A model generated the notes under the pieces. That model did not search any database, was not told where the DNA came from, and saw only the letters and a program-made list of their open reading frames with translations. A stretch of 64,000 nucleotides of DNA from Kaistia sp. 32K. GTDB lineage: Bacteria > Pseudomonadota > Alphaproteobacteria > Rhizobiales > Kaistiaceae. Shown piece by piece: positions 1 to 8,433 of the stretch. The stretch's first letter is position 1. Every line of letters starts with the position of its first letter. The stretch spans positions 1 to 64,000 of the forward strand of contig NZ_AP024269.1 of the NCBI RefSeq assembly GCF_016629525.1, written 5' to 3'. Both the position numbers and the translations under genes were made by a program.

Positions 1-842
1 ATGACGATCAGCACGACGGCGAGCGCCGTGGCGGCGACCGAGATGTGGCCGCCGGTGAGCGCCGCGCCGCCGATGATCGGGGCGGCGAACGACATCAGCA
101 GCCAGTCGACGCCGATCGAGGGCTGGGCCGAGCCGAGCTGGGCGACGGCGAGGATGGCGGCGGCGCCGGCGAGCAGGCCGGACAGCGTGTGCGCCAGGAT
201 GATGACGCGGTCGCGCGGGATGCCGGAAAGCTCGGCCGCGTGCGGATTGCCGCCGACGGCGAGCAACTGCCGGCCGGGCACGGTGCGGGCGAGGAAGAAG
301 GTGAGCGCGAGCGCGATCAGCACCGGCGGCAGCAGCAGGTAGGGCAGGGCGTAGAAGCGCTCGGTGCCGAAGGCGACGAAGCTCGCCGGCAGATTGTAGA
401 ACGGGATCGATTCGGTGATGCCGAGATTGATGCCGGTGAAGGCCGAGGCGGTGGCGAGCGTGATGATGAAGCCGTTGATGCCGGTGCGGACCGTCAGCAG
501 GCCGTTGATCAGGCCGCCGGCGGCGCCGATCGCCAGGCCGCAGAGGATCGCGACCGGAACCGGGAAGCCCCACCGCTCCATCATGCCGCCGACGGCGATG
601 GCGACGAGGCCGCCGAGCGCGCCGACGGAAAGGTTCATGTGGCCGACGGCGAGCGTCAGCATCTGCGCGAAGGCGACGATCAGCACGACGCAGAAGGAGC
701 GCAGCATCACATAGACGTTGAACTCGGTCAGGAAGGCCGGCGACAGCGTCGCCAGCGTCACCAGGCCGATCGCGATCGCGAGCGCGAGCGCCGACCATTC
801 ATTGGCGAGGAACCGTTGGCCCAGGGTCATGTTGTTGCTCAT
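1..842 (-). CDS. ribose-type ABC transporter permease, partial (C-terminus off window)
   Basis: Inner-membrane permease of a ribose/xylose-type (RbsC, BPD_transp_2) importer. It starts at the ATG at 842 and stays open to the window edge, so about 280 residues are visible and the C-terminus is missing. The sequence is a series of hydrophobic segments and contains the family's cytoplasmic-loop stretch INGLLTVRTGINGFIITLAT and a second conserved segment HAAELSGIPRDRVIILAH. Its ATG overlaps the TGA of the upstream permease (ATGA), so the two are translationally coupled and probably form a heterodimer. The substrate cannot be told from the permease; the binding protein at 2107-3153 is the likely partner. 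No ATPase is visible for this system and it may lie beyond the left edge. Confidence 0.88.
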   Translation of the reverse strand, partial: MSNNMTLGQRFLANEWSALALAIAIGLVTLATLSPAFLTEFNVYVMLRSFCVVLIVAFAQMLTLAVGHMNLSVGALGGLVAIAVGGMMERWGFPVPVAILCGLAIGAAGGLINGLLTVRTGINGFIITLATASAFTGINLGITESIPFYNLPASFVAFGTERFYALPYLLLPPVLIALALTFFLARTVPGRQLLAVGGNPHAAELSGIPRDRVIILAHTLSGLLAGAAAILAVAQLGSAQPSIGVDWLLMSFAAPIIGGAALTGGHISVAATALAVVLIV

Positions 843-1897
843 GCGCTGCGTCCTGAAGTGTGAGCGGAGCTCTTTTCGCCCGCGGTCTTGCCGGCGACAT
901 CCTTGCGACCGAGGCTGCGGCGCTCGGCATAGACGCCGCGATAGCGGTCGGCCATGACGGCGAAGAGCAGGATCAGACCGAGGAAGAGCTGCAGCCAGAA
1001 ATTGCCGACCTGCATCACCAGGAGACCCGAACGGAGGGTGGTGACGAGCAGGGCGCCGAGGATGGTGCCGACGACGGAGACGAAGCCGCCGGCGAGCAGC
1101 GTGCCGCCGAGCACCGGCGCCAGGAAGGACGGCAGCAGCCAGTCCTGCCCGATCGACGGCATGGCGGCGCCGAGGCGGAACACCAGCATCAGGCCGGCCG
1201 AGGCGGCGAGCGCGCCCGAGAGCGTATGGGCGATGATGATGGCGCGGCCGACCGGGACGCCCGAAAGCTCCGCGGCGCGGGCATTGGCGCCGGCGGCGAG
1301 GATCTCGCGGCCGAGCGCTGTGAAGCGGAACAGGATGATCAGCGCGGCGCCGATGGCGAGTGCCACGAACAGGAGCGGCGAGACGAAGCCCCAGCGCATG
1401 CGGCCGAAGGCGGCGATCTCCGGCGGCAGCGCGTTGAAGGTCTGCGCCTTGGAGAGGATCAGCATGCCGCCGAGGAACAGGCTGGCGCTGGCCAGCGTGA
1501 TGATGAAGGAATTGACGCCGGAACGGACAATGGCGAAGCCGTTCAGCCAGCCGAGAAACGCGCCGAGCAGAAGCGCCAGCGCCATGGCGACGGGGATCGG
1601 CAGGCCGAGCGTCTGCATCAGGTAGCCCGATGCCATGACGGCGCAGACGCCGATCGACCCGATCGCGAGGTTCATGCCGCCGGTCGCCAGCACGACCATG
1701 GTCGAGAAGCCGATGACGATGTCGACGGCGAGCGAACGCGACAGGGCGAACAGGTTGAACGAGGAAACGAAGCCGGGGGCGAGGCTCGTGAACAGGACCC
1801 AGAACAGGATGATGATGGCCGCGAGGCCGATCAGATTGGACTGTTCCGCCAGCCAGGACGGCCGCGCGCGGGTATCGGAGGAGACGGATAGGGTCAT
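839..1897 (-). CDS. ribose-type ABC transporter permease
   Basis: Second inner-membrane permease of the same importer, about 352 residues with roughly eight to ten hydrophobic segments. It is homologous to its downstream neighbour: both carry GLINGLLTV/GWLNGFAIV-like and FIITLA segments and a HTLSG motif. I chose the ATG at 1897 because the frame can be extended only to a TTG at 1933 and the extra residues are not membrane-like. The stop overlaps the next permease's start by four bases. The C-terminal tail after the last hydrophobic segment is basic and probably cytoplasmic. Specificity is unknown; RbsC-like pairs serve pentoses, hexoses and polyols. Confidence 0.87.
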   Translation of the reverse strand: MTLSVSSDTRARPSWLAEQSNLIGLAAIIILFWVLFTSLAPGFVSSFNLFALSRSLAVDIVIGFSTMVVLATGGMNLAIGSIGVCAVMASGYLMQTLGLPIPVAMALALLLGAFLGWLNGFAIVRSGVNSFIITLASASLFLGGMLILSKAQTFNALPPEIAAFGRMRWGFVSPLLFVALAIGAALIILFRFTALGREILAAGANARAAELSGVPVGRAIIIAHTLSGALAASAGLMLVFRLGAAMPSIGQDWLLPSFLAPVLGGTLLAGGFVSVVGTILGALLVTTLRSGLLVMQVGNFWLQLFLGLILLFAVMADRYRGVYAERRSLGRKDVAGKTAGEKSSAHTSGRSA

Positions 1898-1961
1898 GAC
1901 GATGCCATGTGTGAGGTCGGCGAGACGCGGCAAGGGCGGCGCCTGGGCCGGATTGCGATCA

Positions 1962-2068
1962 TCATCATCCCGAGCAGCCTCGCGCGGGCGAAGCCTCGAA
2001 GGATGATCCAGAGAGCGCGGCCAGTTCGGGCCTCTACGAGGCCGCTTCGCAGCACCTCAGGATGATGG
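1962..2068. repeat. extragenic palindromic repeat, family A copy 1
   Basis: About 107 bases between the binding-protein stop and the permease start. It contains GAAGCCTCGAAGGATGATCC and ends CACCTCAGGATGATGG, and it folds internally (GGCCTC at 2029-2034 with GAGGCC at 2038-2043). The same arrangement recurs at 8525-8652 and 52925-53033. It resembles the mosaic palindromes common between genes in rhizobia, and here it separates the binding-protein gene from its permease. Confidence 0.7.
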
Positions 2069-2106
2069 CAGCGCGCGGAGCGCCGCCATCATCGCGAGTG
2101 ATGCGC

Positions 2107-3153
2107 TTACTTGCAGTCCAGGTACTTGTCCTTGAACGAGGCCTGGATTTCGGACGTGACCTTCTTCAGGTCGTCCTTGTAGGTCGCGACATTGGCGGCG
2201 TTGATCAGCAGCGTGCCCGAATCGATGAAGCGCTCGGTCTGCGGCGTCTTCACGAACGGAGCCTCGGCCTTGACCGTGCAGGTGCCGCTGGCGAGCAGGT
2301 CGAGCACATAGGCGCCGACATAGCCCTGGCCATAGGGGTTCTGCGCCATCGTGCCGGCGGCGAAGCCGTCCTTGATGGCGTCGAGGACGATCTGGTCGTC
2401 ATCGATGCCGACGAGCTTGATGCGCTTGTCGCCGAGGTTGCGCAGCGACTTGGCGGCGACCACCGACGGGATGTAGGCGGTGGCGATCATGCCGTCGATC
2501 TGGTCCTTCTGCGCGCCGAGCAGAGCATTGATCTTCTGGTCGGCGGCTTCCTGCGCATCGGTATCGGTGATGTGCTGGATGACGGTCACGCCGCCATTGG
2601 TCTCGGCCGCGGCCTTCTCGACGGCGTCCATGCGCAGCTTGGTGTTCGGGTCGACCAGCAGGCCGGCCAGATGGACGATCTTGCCCTTGCCGCCGAGCGA
2701 TTCGATCAGCGCCTTGGTGCCGAGATAGGCCGAATTGTAGACGTCGGTGCCGAAGCAGAACGAGATCTTGGTCGGGTCCTGCGCGCAGCCGGCGAGCGCC
2801 AGCGACGGGACGTTGTTGGCGGCCAGTTCCTCGACGGTCGAGTTGATGCCGACGGCGTCGCCCGGGAAGATGCCGAACGCGTTGTAGCCCTGGGTGACCA
2901 GGCTCTCGAGCAGTTCGGTCTGCAGGTTGAGCTTCCACTCAGCCGGGACCTTGTAGTCGACCGCGGCGATGCCGAAGTCGCGTGCCGCGTCTTTGCCGGC
3001 CTGTTCCCAGGGGGCGAAATACGGATGCGGACCGGCCGGAACGAGCGCGATCTTGTTGTCGGAAGCGTGCGCGGCACCCGCGGCCAGGCCCATCAGGGCG
3101 GCAGCGAGCATCGGCAGGGCGCGCGAACGCACGCCGCGGTAGCGGTTCTTCAT
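2107..3153 (-). CDS. sugar ABC transporter substrate-binding protein (RbsB-like)
   Basis: Periplasmic binding protein of the type 1 (ribose/galactose) fold, 348 residues. The ATG at 3153 is preceded by GGGAGGA at good spacing and gives a signal peptide (basic start, hydrophobic core, AHA/S cleavage near residue 29). The mature protein begins KIALVPAGPHPYFAPWEQAG, where the aromatic-rich ligand loop of the family is expected, and has the hinge-region segments VGIDDD and GTMAQNPYGQG. A paired Cys (ALAGC and FCFG) could form a disulfide. It is the first gene of the left-edge operon and feeds the two permeases at 839-1897 and 1-842. The ligand is probably a sugar or polyol but cannot be named. 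Confidence 0.88.
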   Translation of the reverse strand: MKNRYRGVRSRALPMLAAALMGLAAGAAHASDNKIALVPAGPHPYFAPWEQAGKDAARDFGIAAVDYKVPAEWKLNLQTELLESLVTQGYNAFGIFPGDAVGINSTVEELAANNVPSLALAGCAQDPTKISFCFGTDVYNSAYLGTKALIESLGGKGKIVHLAGLLVDPNTKLRMDAVEKAAAETNGGVTVIQHITDTDAQEAADQKINALLGAQKDQIDGMIATAYIPSVVAAKSLRNLGDKRIKLVGIDDDQIVLDAIKDGFAAGTMAQNPYGQGYVGAYVLDLLASGTCTVKAEAPFVKTPQTERFIDSGTLLINAANVATYKDDLKKVTSEIQASFKDKYLDCK

Positions 3154-3216
3154 GATGTCCTCCCTCGGCGATAGACGCGGGCTGCTCCACCAGTCCACGC
3201 TCGCATCTCGATGTAA

Positions 3217-3252
3217 GCACGATCGCATATCGCGTGCAATATACGATTTCAA
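3217..3252 (-). promoter_or_regulatory. candidate promoter/operator for the left-edge importer
   Basis: On the minus strand TTGAAA (3247-3252) is followed after 17 bases by a weak -10-like TATGCG. The -10 area lies inside an inverted repeat with GCACG (3217-3221) and CGTGC (3233-3237), an arrangement typical of repressor sites. The promoter boxes are weak, so this is only a candidate. Confidence 0.3.
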
Positions 3253-3280
3253 CCTGTGAACGAGATCGAAGCCGGCGGAC

Positions 3281-3317
3281 AAAAAAGGGCCCCGCCCCCG
3301 GGGTGTGGGGCGAGGCC
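3281..3317 (-). terminator. rho-independent terminator of the Spy-like gene
   Basis: Read on the minus strand: GGCCTCGCCCC, a short loop, GGGGCGGGGCC, then C and six T residues (the A run at 3281-3286). An 11-bp GC-rich stem with one mismatch followed by a U tract is a textbook intrinsic terminator. It ends transcription from the gene at 3407-4009 before the importer promoter. Confidence 0.85.
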
Positions 3318-3355
3318 TAGGAAGGTCAGGTTTGGGGTCAGATTCTATGAATTAG

Positions 3356-3400
3356 CTGGAGCGTCCGCGGCATGGGGGGCGGTGCGCGCGGACGCTCCAG
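3356..3400 (-). other. perfect 14-bp inverted repeat downstream of the Spy-like gene
   Basis: CTGGAGCGTCCGCG (3356-3369) and its exact complement (3387-3400) enclose a 17-base loop, starting seven bases past the stop at 3407. No T run follows, so it more likely protects the mRNA 3' end or pauses transcription ahead of the true terminator at 3281-3317. Confidence 0.6.
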
Positions 3401-3406
3401 ATGGGC

Positions 3407-4009
3407 TCACTCCGCCTGCCGGGGGGCGGTGTCAGCCGAATCGTTCGGGGCCTGGTCGCGCGGGCCGTTGTCGCGGCCGTTGTCGCGGCCCGGGCCATGG
3501 TCGCGACCATGACCGCGCATCGGCGGGCCGAAGCGCAGCTGGGCGTCGGCGAGCTTCTGCAGCTGTTCCTGCGAAAGCTTGGCCTTGAGCGCGTCGATCG
3601 CCTTCTGCAGATCGGCCGCCTTGGCGGCGCGCTCGGTGGTGATGGCGATCAGCCGCTCTTCGCGGGCGAACGGCGCCTTGGCTGCGTCCTTGGCCTCGTC
3701 GGCCGAGGCGTCCGGCCGGGCCGGCCGCTGGAACATGGCGAGCACGGCGTTGGTATAATCGCGCCAGGCGTCCTGCTGGTCGGCGCGAATGCCGATCAGC
3801 GTCTCGACCGTGTTGAGGTGCTGGGCGATCCGCATCTGGATGCGTTCGCTCCGCGCACCGTGGCCCCAGTGCTTGCCGTCATGCTGACGCCGCATGTCGC
3901 CGCGGTCGCCGGTGGTGGCGCTGTCGGGCTGGGCGAAGGCAGGCGCGATGGCGGCAACCGAGACGCTGGCGAGGGTGGCGATAGCGAGAGCTGCGAGAGT
4001 GCGCTTCAT
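3407..4009 (-). CDS. Spy/CpxP-like (LTxxQ) periplasmic protein
   Basis: Small periplasmic stress or chaperone protein, 200 residues, with a clear signal peptide (cleavage about AFAQ, residue 27). The body is helical: a basic segment (HGARSERIQMRIAQHLNTVE) and a central stretch around residues 76-85 (RADQQDAWRDY), then KAKLSQEQLQKLADAQ, which matches the LTxxQ motif family. The C-terminal 35 residues are a low-complexity tail rich in Gly, Arg, Asp and His with repeated GRDHG/GRDNG units, not typical of E. coli Spy and possibly metal-binding. It lies divergent to a two-component system (4271-6312), the usual setting for an envelope-stress sensor and its target. Confidence 0.75.
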   Translation of the reverse strand: MKRTLAALAIATLASVSVAAIAPAFAQPDSATTGDRGDMRRQHDGKHWGHGARSERIQMRIAQHLNTVETLIGIRADQQDAWRDYTNAVLAMFQRPARPDASADEAKDAAKAPFAREERLIAITTERAAKAADLQKAIDALKAKLSQEQLQKLADAQLRFGPPMRGHGRDHGPGRDNGRDNGPRDQAPNDSADTAPRQAE

Positions 4010-4053
4010 AAGGGATCTCCAAGGGCTACGCTGAACGAGGGGGCTAAGCTGGT

Positions 4054-4104
4054 GAAACCGAAACTAGGGAGCGGCCGTTTCCCCGATAGGTCGTTTCGTT
4101 TCCG
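4054..4104. promoter_or_regulatory. repeated GAAAC elements in the divergent spy / two-component region
   Basis: The intergenic region holds GAAACCGAAAC (4054-4064), CGTTTC at 4076-4081, and TCGTTTCGTTTCCG (4091-4104), i.e. the same GAAAC half-site as direct and inverted copies. OmpR-family regulators bind tandem direct repeats of this size, so this may be where the response regulator acts on both divergent units. The function is inferred from placement only. Confidence 0.35.
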
Positions 4105-4270
4105 AGCATGTCCGCGAGCGACGATTTTGTTGCGAAATGTTTCCGTCGCTGGTTTTGAGATGCTCGGTTACGAAAAACCCGCCCCCTGCCACCTAGGACG
4201 CGGTAGAGATTTTTCGATCGGGCTCGCGCACCGCGAGCATCGCAGATGGAGAGATGAGTAGCCCGCCACG

Positions 4271-4996
4271 ATGTCCACCGCCGTCCCGCATATCCTCGTC
4301 GTCGACGACGATCTTGAAATCCGCAAGCTGCTCGGCCGTTATCTCGACGGCCAGGGTCTTCGCGTCACGCTCGCTGCCGACAAGCGCGAGCTGGAGGAGA
4401 AGCTGGAAACGCAGCAGATCGACCTGATCGTGCTCGACGTCATGTTGCCGGACGGCTCCGGACTCGACATCTGCCGCCAGCTGCGCGATCGCCGGCCGCA
4501 GGTGCCGGTCATCCTGCTGACGGCGCTGAAGGAAGATGTCGACCGCATCATCGGGCTCGAGATCGGCGCCGACGACTATCTCGGCAAGCCGTTCAATCCG
4601 CGCGAGCTGCTGGCCCGCATCCGCGCCGTGCTCCGCCGTACGGGCGATCTGAGCGAGGCGCCGGCCGCGATCTCGCGCTACCGCTTCGCCGGCTTCGTCG
4701 CCTCGCCCGAGACGCGCGCGCTGGCCGATCCCGAGGGCGCCGACATTGTCCTTACCGGCGCGGAGTTCGATCTGCTGCGCGTGTTCCTCGACCGGCCCGG
4801 CCGCGTGCTGTCGCGCGAGCAGCTGCTCGACCTGACGCAGGGCCGCGAGGCCGATCCGCTCGATCGCTCGATCGACGTCTTGATGAGCCGGCTGCGCCGC
4901 AAGCTCGGCGACGACGGCAAGTTCCAGATCTTCAAGACGGTCCGCAATGGCGGCTACCAGCTCGCGGTGAAGGTCGAGACGGAGGGCGAGGCGTGA
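4271..4996 (+). CDS. OmpR-family response regulator
   Basis: Two-domain DNA-binding response regulator, 241 residues, the usual length. The receiver domain (about 8-120) has the acidic pocket VVDDD, the phosphoacceptor D56 in IVLDVMLPDG, T84 in ILLTA and K106 in LGKPF. The winged-helix effector (about 145-235) has LTGAEFDLLRVFLDRPGRV and ends with the recognition helix and wing (SIDVLMSRLRRKLGD, TVRNGGYQL). The gene overlaps the next start by four bases (GTGA), so it is coupled to the histidine kinase. From its divergent neighbour I infer that it controls the Spy-like gene. Confidence 0.95.
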   Translation: MSTAVPHILVVDDDLEIRKLLGRYLDGQGLRVTLAADKRELEEKLETQQIDLIVLDVMLPDGSGLDICRQLRDRRPQVPVILLTALKEDVDRIIGLEIGADDYLGKPFNPRELLARIRAVLRRTGDLSEAPAAISRYRFAGFVASPETRALADPEGADIVLTGAEFDLLRVFLDRPGRVLSREQLLDLTQGREADPLDRSIDVLMSRLRRKLGDDGKFQIFKTVRNGGYQLAVKVETEGEA

Positions 4997-6312
4997 ATTC
5001 GCTGCGCCTGAAGATCGCGCTTCTCGTCATCGTCGCGATCGTCGCCGTCGTCGGCATGGCGACGCTCGTCGCCGTCAGCGTCATCGGCCGGCCCGGCCCG
5101 GCGCGCACGCTCGGGCCCGCGGCGATGCAGATCGACCTGATCGCCCGGCTGGTCGAGCGCCATCCCGAGGATTTCCAGGACGGCTACCTCTCGCGCGGGA
5201 CGCTGCACGGCAAGGATCTCGGCATCCGCCTGCGGCCGGAGCCGGCGCGCGGGCCGGTGCAGGAGGAACTGACGGAATCGCTGCGCGAGATCCTTGCCCA
5301 TTTCGGCCATCCGCGCGAGGTCGTCGTCACCGAGCCGCGCGTGCGGGGGCCGACGCTCGTCTCCATTCCGATCGCCGATCTCGGCTACATCGCCGTGCCG
5401 CTCTCGAACACGCCGACGCCCCGCGCCGGCTGGTCGATTTTGATCGGCTGGATGGTCGCGATCGTGCTTGGCGCCACGGCGATCGCGCTGGTGATCGCCG
5501 GCCGGCTGACCCGGCCGCTGCAGATGATCGAGTCCGCCGTCGCCTCTGTCGGCGCCGATGGCGTGCTGCCCGTCCTGCCGGAGACCGGCTCGGCCGACAT
5601 GCGGGCGACCGCGGAGGCGCTGAACCGGCTGTCGGCGCGGCTCCGGAACGCCATGGAGAGCCGCATGCGCCTCGTCGCGGCGGCGGGGCATGATCTGCGC
5701 ACGCCGATGACGCGGATGCGGCTTCGGGCCGAGTTCCTCGACGACGACGAGCGGCAGAACTGGCTGAACGACCTCGACGAGCTCGACCGCATTGCCGACA
5801 GCGCCATCCGCCTGGTGCGCGAGGAGGTCGAGGCGGGCGAGCGCGAGCCGGTCGCGCTCGACGAGCTGGTGCGGCGGCTGACGACGGAGCTGGCGGCGCA
5901 GGGCCGCGACCTCTCCGCCGGAACGCTGGAGCCGCTGCAGGTCGCCGCCGCGCCGCTCGCGCTGACGCGGGCGCTGCGCAATCTGATGATCAACGCCGCG
6001 ACGCATGGCGGCGGCGGCATCGTCTCGCTCGGGCGCGAGGACGGCATGGCGGTGATCCGCATCACCGACCAGGGGCCGGGCATTCCCGACGCGATGATCG
6101 AGCGCGCCTTCGAGCCGTTCTTCCGCGTCGATCCGGCGCGCCGTCAGTCCGTGCCGGGGGCCGGCCTCGGCCTCGCTATCGCCAAGGAGATCGTCGAGCG
6201 TTTCGGCGGCCGCATCGCGATGCGCAATGGCAGCGACGGCGGCCTAGTGCAGGAGATCGCCCTGCCGCTGGTGCCGCCGGCCGGCGCGCAGCCTGATCCC
6301 GCGAGCGCATAG
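4993..6312 (+). CDS. EnvZ/CpxA-type sensor histidine kinase
   Basis: Membrane sensor kinase, 439 residues, starting at a GTG that overlaps the response-regulator stop. Domains: TM1 about 7-30, a periplasmic sensor of about 110 residues, TM2 about 147-170, HAMP about 171-222, HisKA with phospho-accepting H233 in AGHDLRTPMTRMR, then HATPase_c with an N box (LRNLMINAATHG), G1 (DQGPGIP), F box (FEPFFRVD) and G2 (GAGLGLAIAKE). All catalytic motifs look intact. It phosphorylates the regulator encoded just upstream. The signal is unknown; the neighbouring Spy-like gene suggests envelope or periplasmic protein stress. Confidence 0.94.
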   Translation: MNSLRLKIALLVIVAIVAVVGMATLVAVSVIGRPGPARTLGPAAMQIDLIARLVERHPEDFQDGYLSRGTLHGKDLGIRLRPEPARGPVQEELTESLREILAHFGHPREVVVTEPRVRGPTLVSIPIADLGYIAVPLSNTPTPRAGWSILIGWMVAIVLGATAIALVIAGRLTRPLQMIESAVASVGADGVLPVLPETGSADMRATAEALNRLSARLRNAMESRMRLVAAAGHDLRTPMTRMRLRAEFLDDDERQNWLNDLDELDRIADSAIRLVREEVEAGEREPVALDELVRRLTTELAAQGRDLSAGTLEPLQVAAAPLALTRALRNLMINAATHGGGGIVSLGREDGMAVIRITDQGPGIPDAMIERAFEPFFRVDPARRQSVPGAGLGLAIAKEIVERFGGRIAMRNGSDGGLVQEIALPLVPPAGAQPDPASA

Positions 6313-6404
6313 AACGCCGCATGAGCCGTTCTCTCGGCTGTTGCCAGCGCGTCATGCCGGCGTGCTAGGGTCCCGCGCTCTTCTCGCCTGAACGGATCAG
6401 AAAA

Positions 6405-7226
6405 TTGGCTCTCTCTCCTGAACAACGCTCCGCCCGCCTCGCCCTCGCCAAGGAGGTCGCGCGCGAAGCCGGCGCGCTGGCGCTCGGCTATTTCGAGCGG
6501 CTTTCCACCCTCGCCGTCGAATTCAAGCATGGCGGCCAGGATGTCGTCAGCATCGCCGACCGCGAGGTCGAGGTGCTGATCCGCGCCCGCATCGCCGAGG
6601 CTTTTCCGGAGGACGGCGTGCTGGGTGAGGAGGACGGCCTGGTCGAAGGCGCGTCCGGCGTGCTCTGGGTGGTCGATCCGATCGACGGCACCAGCCCGTT
6701 CCTGAACGGCCTGTCGCACTGGTGCGTCTCGATCGCGGTGGCGGTCGACGGCGAGGCCGAGATCGGCGTCATCTATTCGCCCGTCAACGACGAGTTCTTC
6801 GCCGGCGCCAAGGGCCTCGGCGCCTTCCTGAACGACGCGCCGATCGCGGTTGCGCCGACCCGTGCGATCGAGGACGGCCTGCTCGGCTTCGGCAGCAACC
6901 ACCGCATTCCGCCGGAGGATGTCGGCCGTTTCGTCACCGCGCTGCTGGAAGCCGGCGGCATGTTCTATCGCAACGGCTCCGGCGCGCTGATGCTCGCCTA
7001 TGTCGCCTGCGGCCGGCTCGTCGGCTATTACGAGCAGCACATCAATTCCTGGGACTGCCTGGCCGGGCTCTGCCTGATCCAGGAGGCCGGCGGCTGGCAC
7101 AACGACTTCCTCGCCGGCGAGGGCATGCTGCAGGGCAACCGCGTCGCCGCCGGCGCGCCGCAGATGAAGGCCGGCCTCGTCGCCCTGCTGGAGCGCGTGG
7201 GCGCCTCGACCGAAACGATCGTCTGA
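6405..7226 (+). CDS. inositol monophosphatase family protein
   Basis: Mg-dependent sugar-phosphate phosphatase of the IMPase/FBPase superfamily, 273 residues. Metal-binding motifs are present in order: GEEDG (about residue 77), WVVDPIDGTSPF (about 90, the DPIDGT signature), and SWDCLAGLCLIQEAGG (about 215), which carries the third metal Asp. The best start is a TTG at 6405, since no ATG or GTG lies upstream in frame; the ribosome-binding site is weak. Substrates in the family include inositol phosphate, histidinol phosphate, 3'-phosphoadenosine phosphate and nucleotide-sugar phosphates, and the context does not choose among them. A hairpin follows at 7244-7267. Confidence 0.88.
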   Translation: MALSPEQRSARLALAKEVAREAGALALGYFERLSTLAVEFKHGGQDVVSIADREVEVLIRARIAEAFPEDGVLGEEDGLVEGASGVLWVVDPIDGTSPFLNGLSHWCVSIAVAVDGEAEIGVIYSPVNDEFFAGAKGLGAFLNDAPIAVAPTRAIEDGLLGFGSNHRIPPEDVGRFVTALLEAGGMFYRNGSGALMLAYVACGRLVGYYEQHINSWDCLAGLCLIQEAGGWHNDFLAGEGMLQGNRVAAGAPQMKAGLVALLERVGASTETIV

Positions 7227-7243
7227 GGCAGACCCTCCCCCAA

Positions 7244-7267
7244 CCCTCTCCCGCAAGCGGGAGAGGG
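7244..7267. repeat. CCCTCTCCCGC hairpin, family C copy 1
   Basis: Perfect 11-bp arms, CCCTCTCCCGC and GCGGGAGAGGG, separated by AA. Nearly identical palindromes lie at 26361-26384, 26444-26467 and 61631-61654. It sits 17 bases after the phosphatase stop and could act as a terminator-like structure, but no T run follows. Confidence 0.75.
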
Positions 7268-7360
7268 AGCCGGGCTGCGCCGATCTCTGGTCAAGGCAGT
7301 TGCCACATCCTATTCGTGTAGGCGATGGTTCGGTTCCCCTGCTTTTCCAAGGAGTCGCCC

Positions 7361-8407
7361 GTGGCCGAAACGACGTTGTCCTTCAAGTATCGCCTCGAGC
7401 AGGAGACCCCGCGGCTGGGGTCTGGCGGCACCACGCGCGGCGCCTCCGTGCATGAGTTTCCCGCCAGCCAGGGCATCGCCGGCGTTTCGATGCGGCTGGA
7501 GCCGGGCACCCTCCGCGAGATGCACTGGCACGCCAACGCCGCCGAATGGGGCTATGTCATCTCCGGCAATTGCCGCACCACGCTGATGCGTCCCGACGGC
7601 AGCTCGGCGATCGACACCTTCGCCCCCGGCGACGTCTGGTATTTCCCGCGCGGTTGGGGCCATTCGATCCAGGGCATCGGGCCGGGCGAATGCCATTTCA
7701 TCCTGATCTTCGACAATGGCGATTTCTCCGAGGATCATACCTTCTCGGTCACCGACTGGCTGTCGCGCACGCCGCCCGAGGTGGTGGCGCAGAGCCTCGG
7801 CATCTCGCTGGAGGAAGTCGCGAAGCTGCCGAAGGGCGAGGCCTATTTCGCCAGGGGGCCGGTGCCCGACGACGCCTCCTTCCTCTCGGCGCCGCGCAAG
7901 GAGCAGGAGCTGGTCACCGTCCACCGCTATCCGCTGATGGCGCAGGTGCCGCGCCGCGTGCCGGGCGGCGGCGTGCAGCGCACGGTGACGGTCAACGAGT
8001 TCCCGATCTCGACGACCATGGCCGGCTCGCTGCTCGAGATCCAGCCGGGCGCGCTGCGCGAGCTGCACTGGCACCCGAACGCCGACGAGTGGCAGTATTT
8101 CATCGAGGGCACGGCCGAAATGGCGGTGTTCCTGGCCGAGGGCAACGTCGTCACCGACCAGTTCGAGGCCGGCGACATCGGCTATGCGCCGATGGGGGCC
8201 GGCCACTACATCAAGAACACCGGCGCGGGCGTGCTGCGCGTGCTGATCGGCTTCAATAGCCCGGTCTACGAATCGAACGAGCTGTCGACCTGGCTCTCGA
8301 CCAATCCGGCCGCCGTCCTCGCCACCAATCTCGGCCTGCCGGCCGAGACGGTCGCGAAGCTGCCGAAGGAAGAGCACTTCTTCGTCCCGAAGCGCCCCGC
8401 TCCATAG
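7361..8407 (+). CDS. oxalate-decarboxylase-type bicupin
   Basis: Double-cupin metalloenzyme, 348 residues. I place the start at the GTG at 7361 because AAGGAG sits six bases before it; an ATG at 7325 would add 12 residues. Each cupin carries the Mn-binding set: REMHWHANAAEWGYVISG in the first, and RELHWHPNADEWQYFIEG in the second. After the first cupin comes FSEDHTFSVTDWL, which aligns with the SENST active-site lid of Bacillus OxdC and keeps its catalytic Glu. Predicted reaction: oxalate to formate and CO2. There is no signal peptide, so it acts in the cytosol. The divergence in the lid (EDH for ENS) leaves the exact activity open. Confidence 0.82.
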   Translation: MAETTLSFKYRLEQETPRLGSGGTTRGASVHEFPASQGIAGVSMRLEPGTLREMHWHANAAEWGYVISGNCRTTLMRPDGSSAIDTFAPGDVWYFPRGWGHSIQGIGPGECHFILIFDNGDFSEDHTFSVTDWLSRTPPEVVAQSLGISLEEVAKLPKGEAYFARGPVPDDASFLSAPRKEQELVTVHRYPLMAQVPRRVPGGGVQRTVTVNEFPISTTMAGSLLEIQPGALRELHWHPNADEWQYFIEGTAEMAVFLAEGNVVTDQFEAGDIGYAPMGAGHYIKNTGAGVLRVLIGFNSPVYESNELSTWLSTNPAAVLATNLGLPAETVAKLPKEEHFFVPKRPAP

Positions 8408-8433
8408 GCACCATTTTGTAGCCCACACTCGCC

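Noticed and set aside
45..863. Plus-strand open frame opposite the left-edge permease
   Set aside because: Highly charged, repetitive Arg/Glu/Asp/Gly translation with no motif; the minus strand encodes a clear ABC permease.
3356..3400. Main terminator of the Spy-like gene
   Set aside because: The arms are perfect but no T run follows; the stem with six T residues at 3281-3317 is the better terminator.
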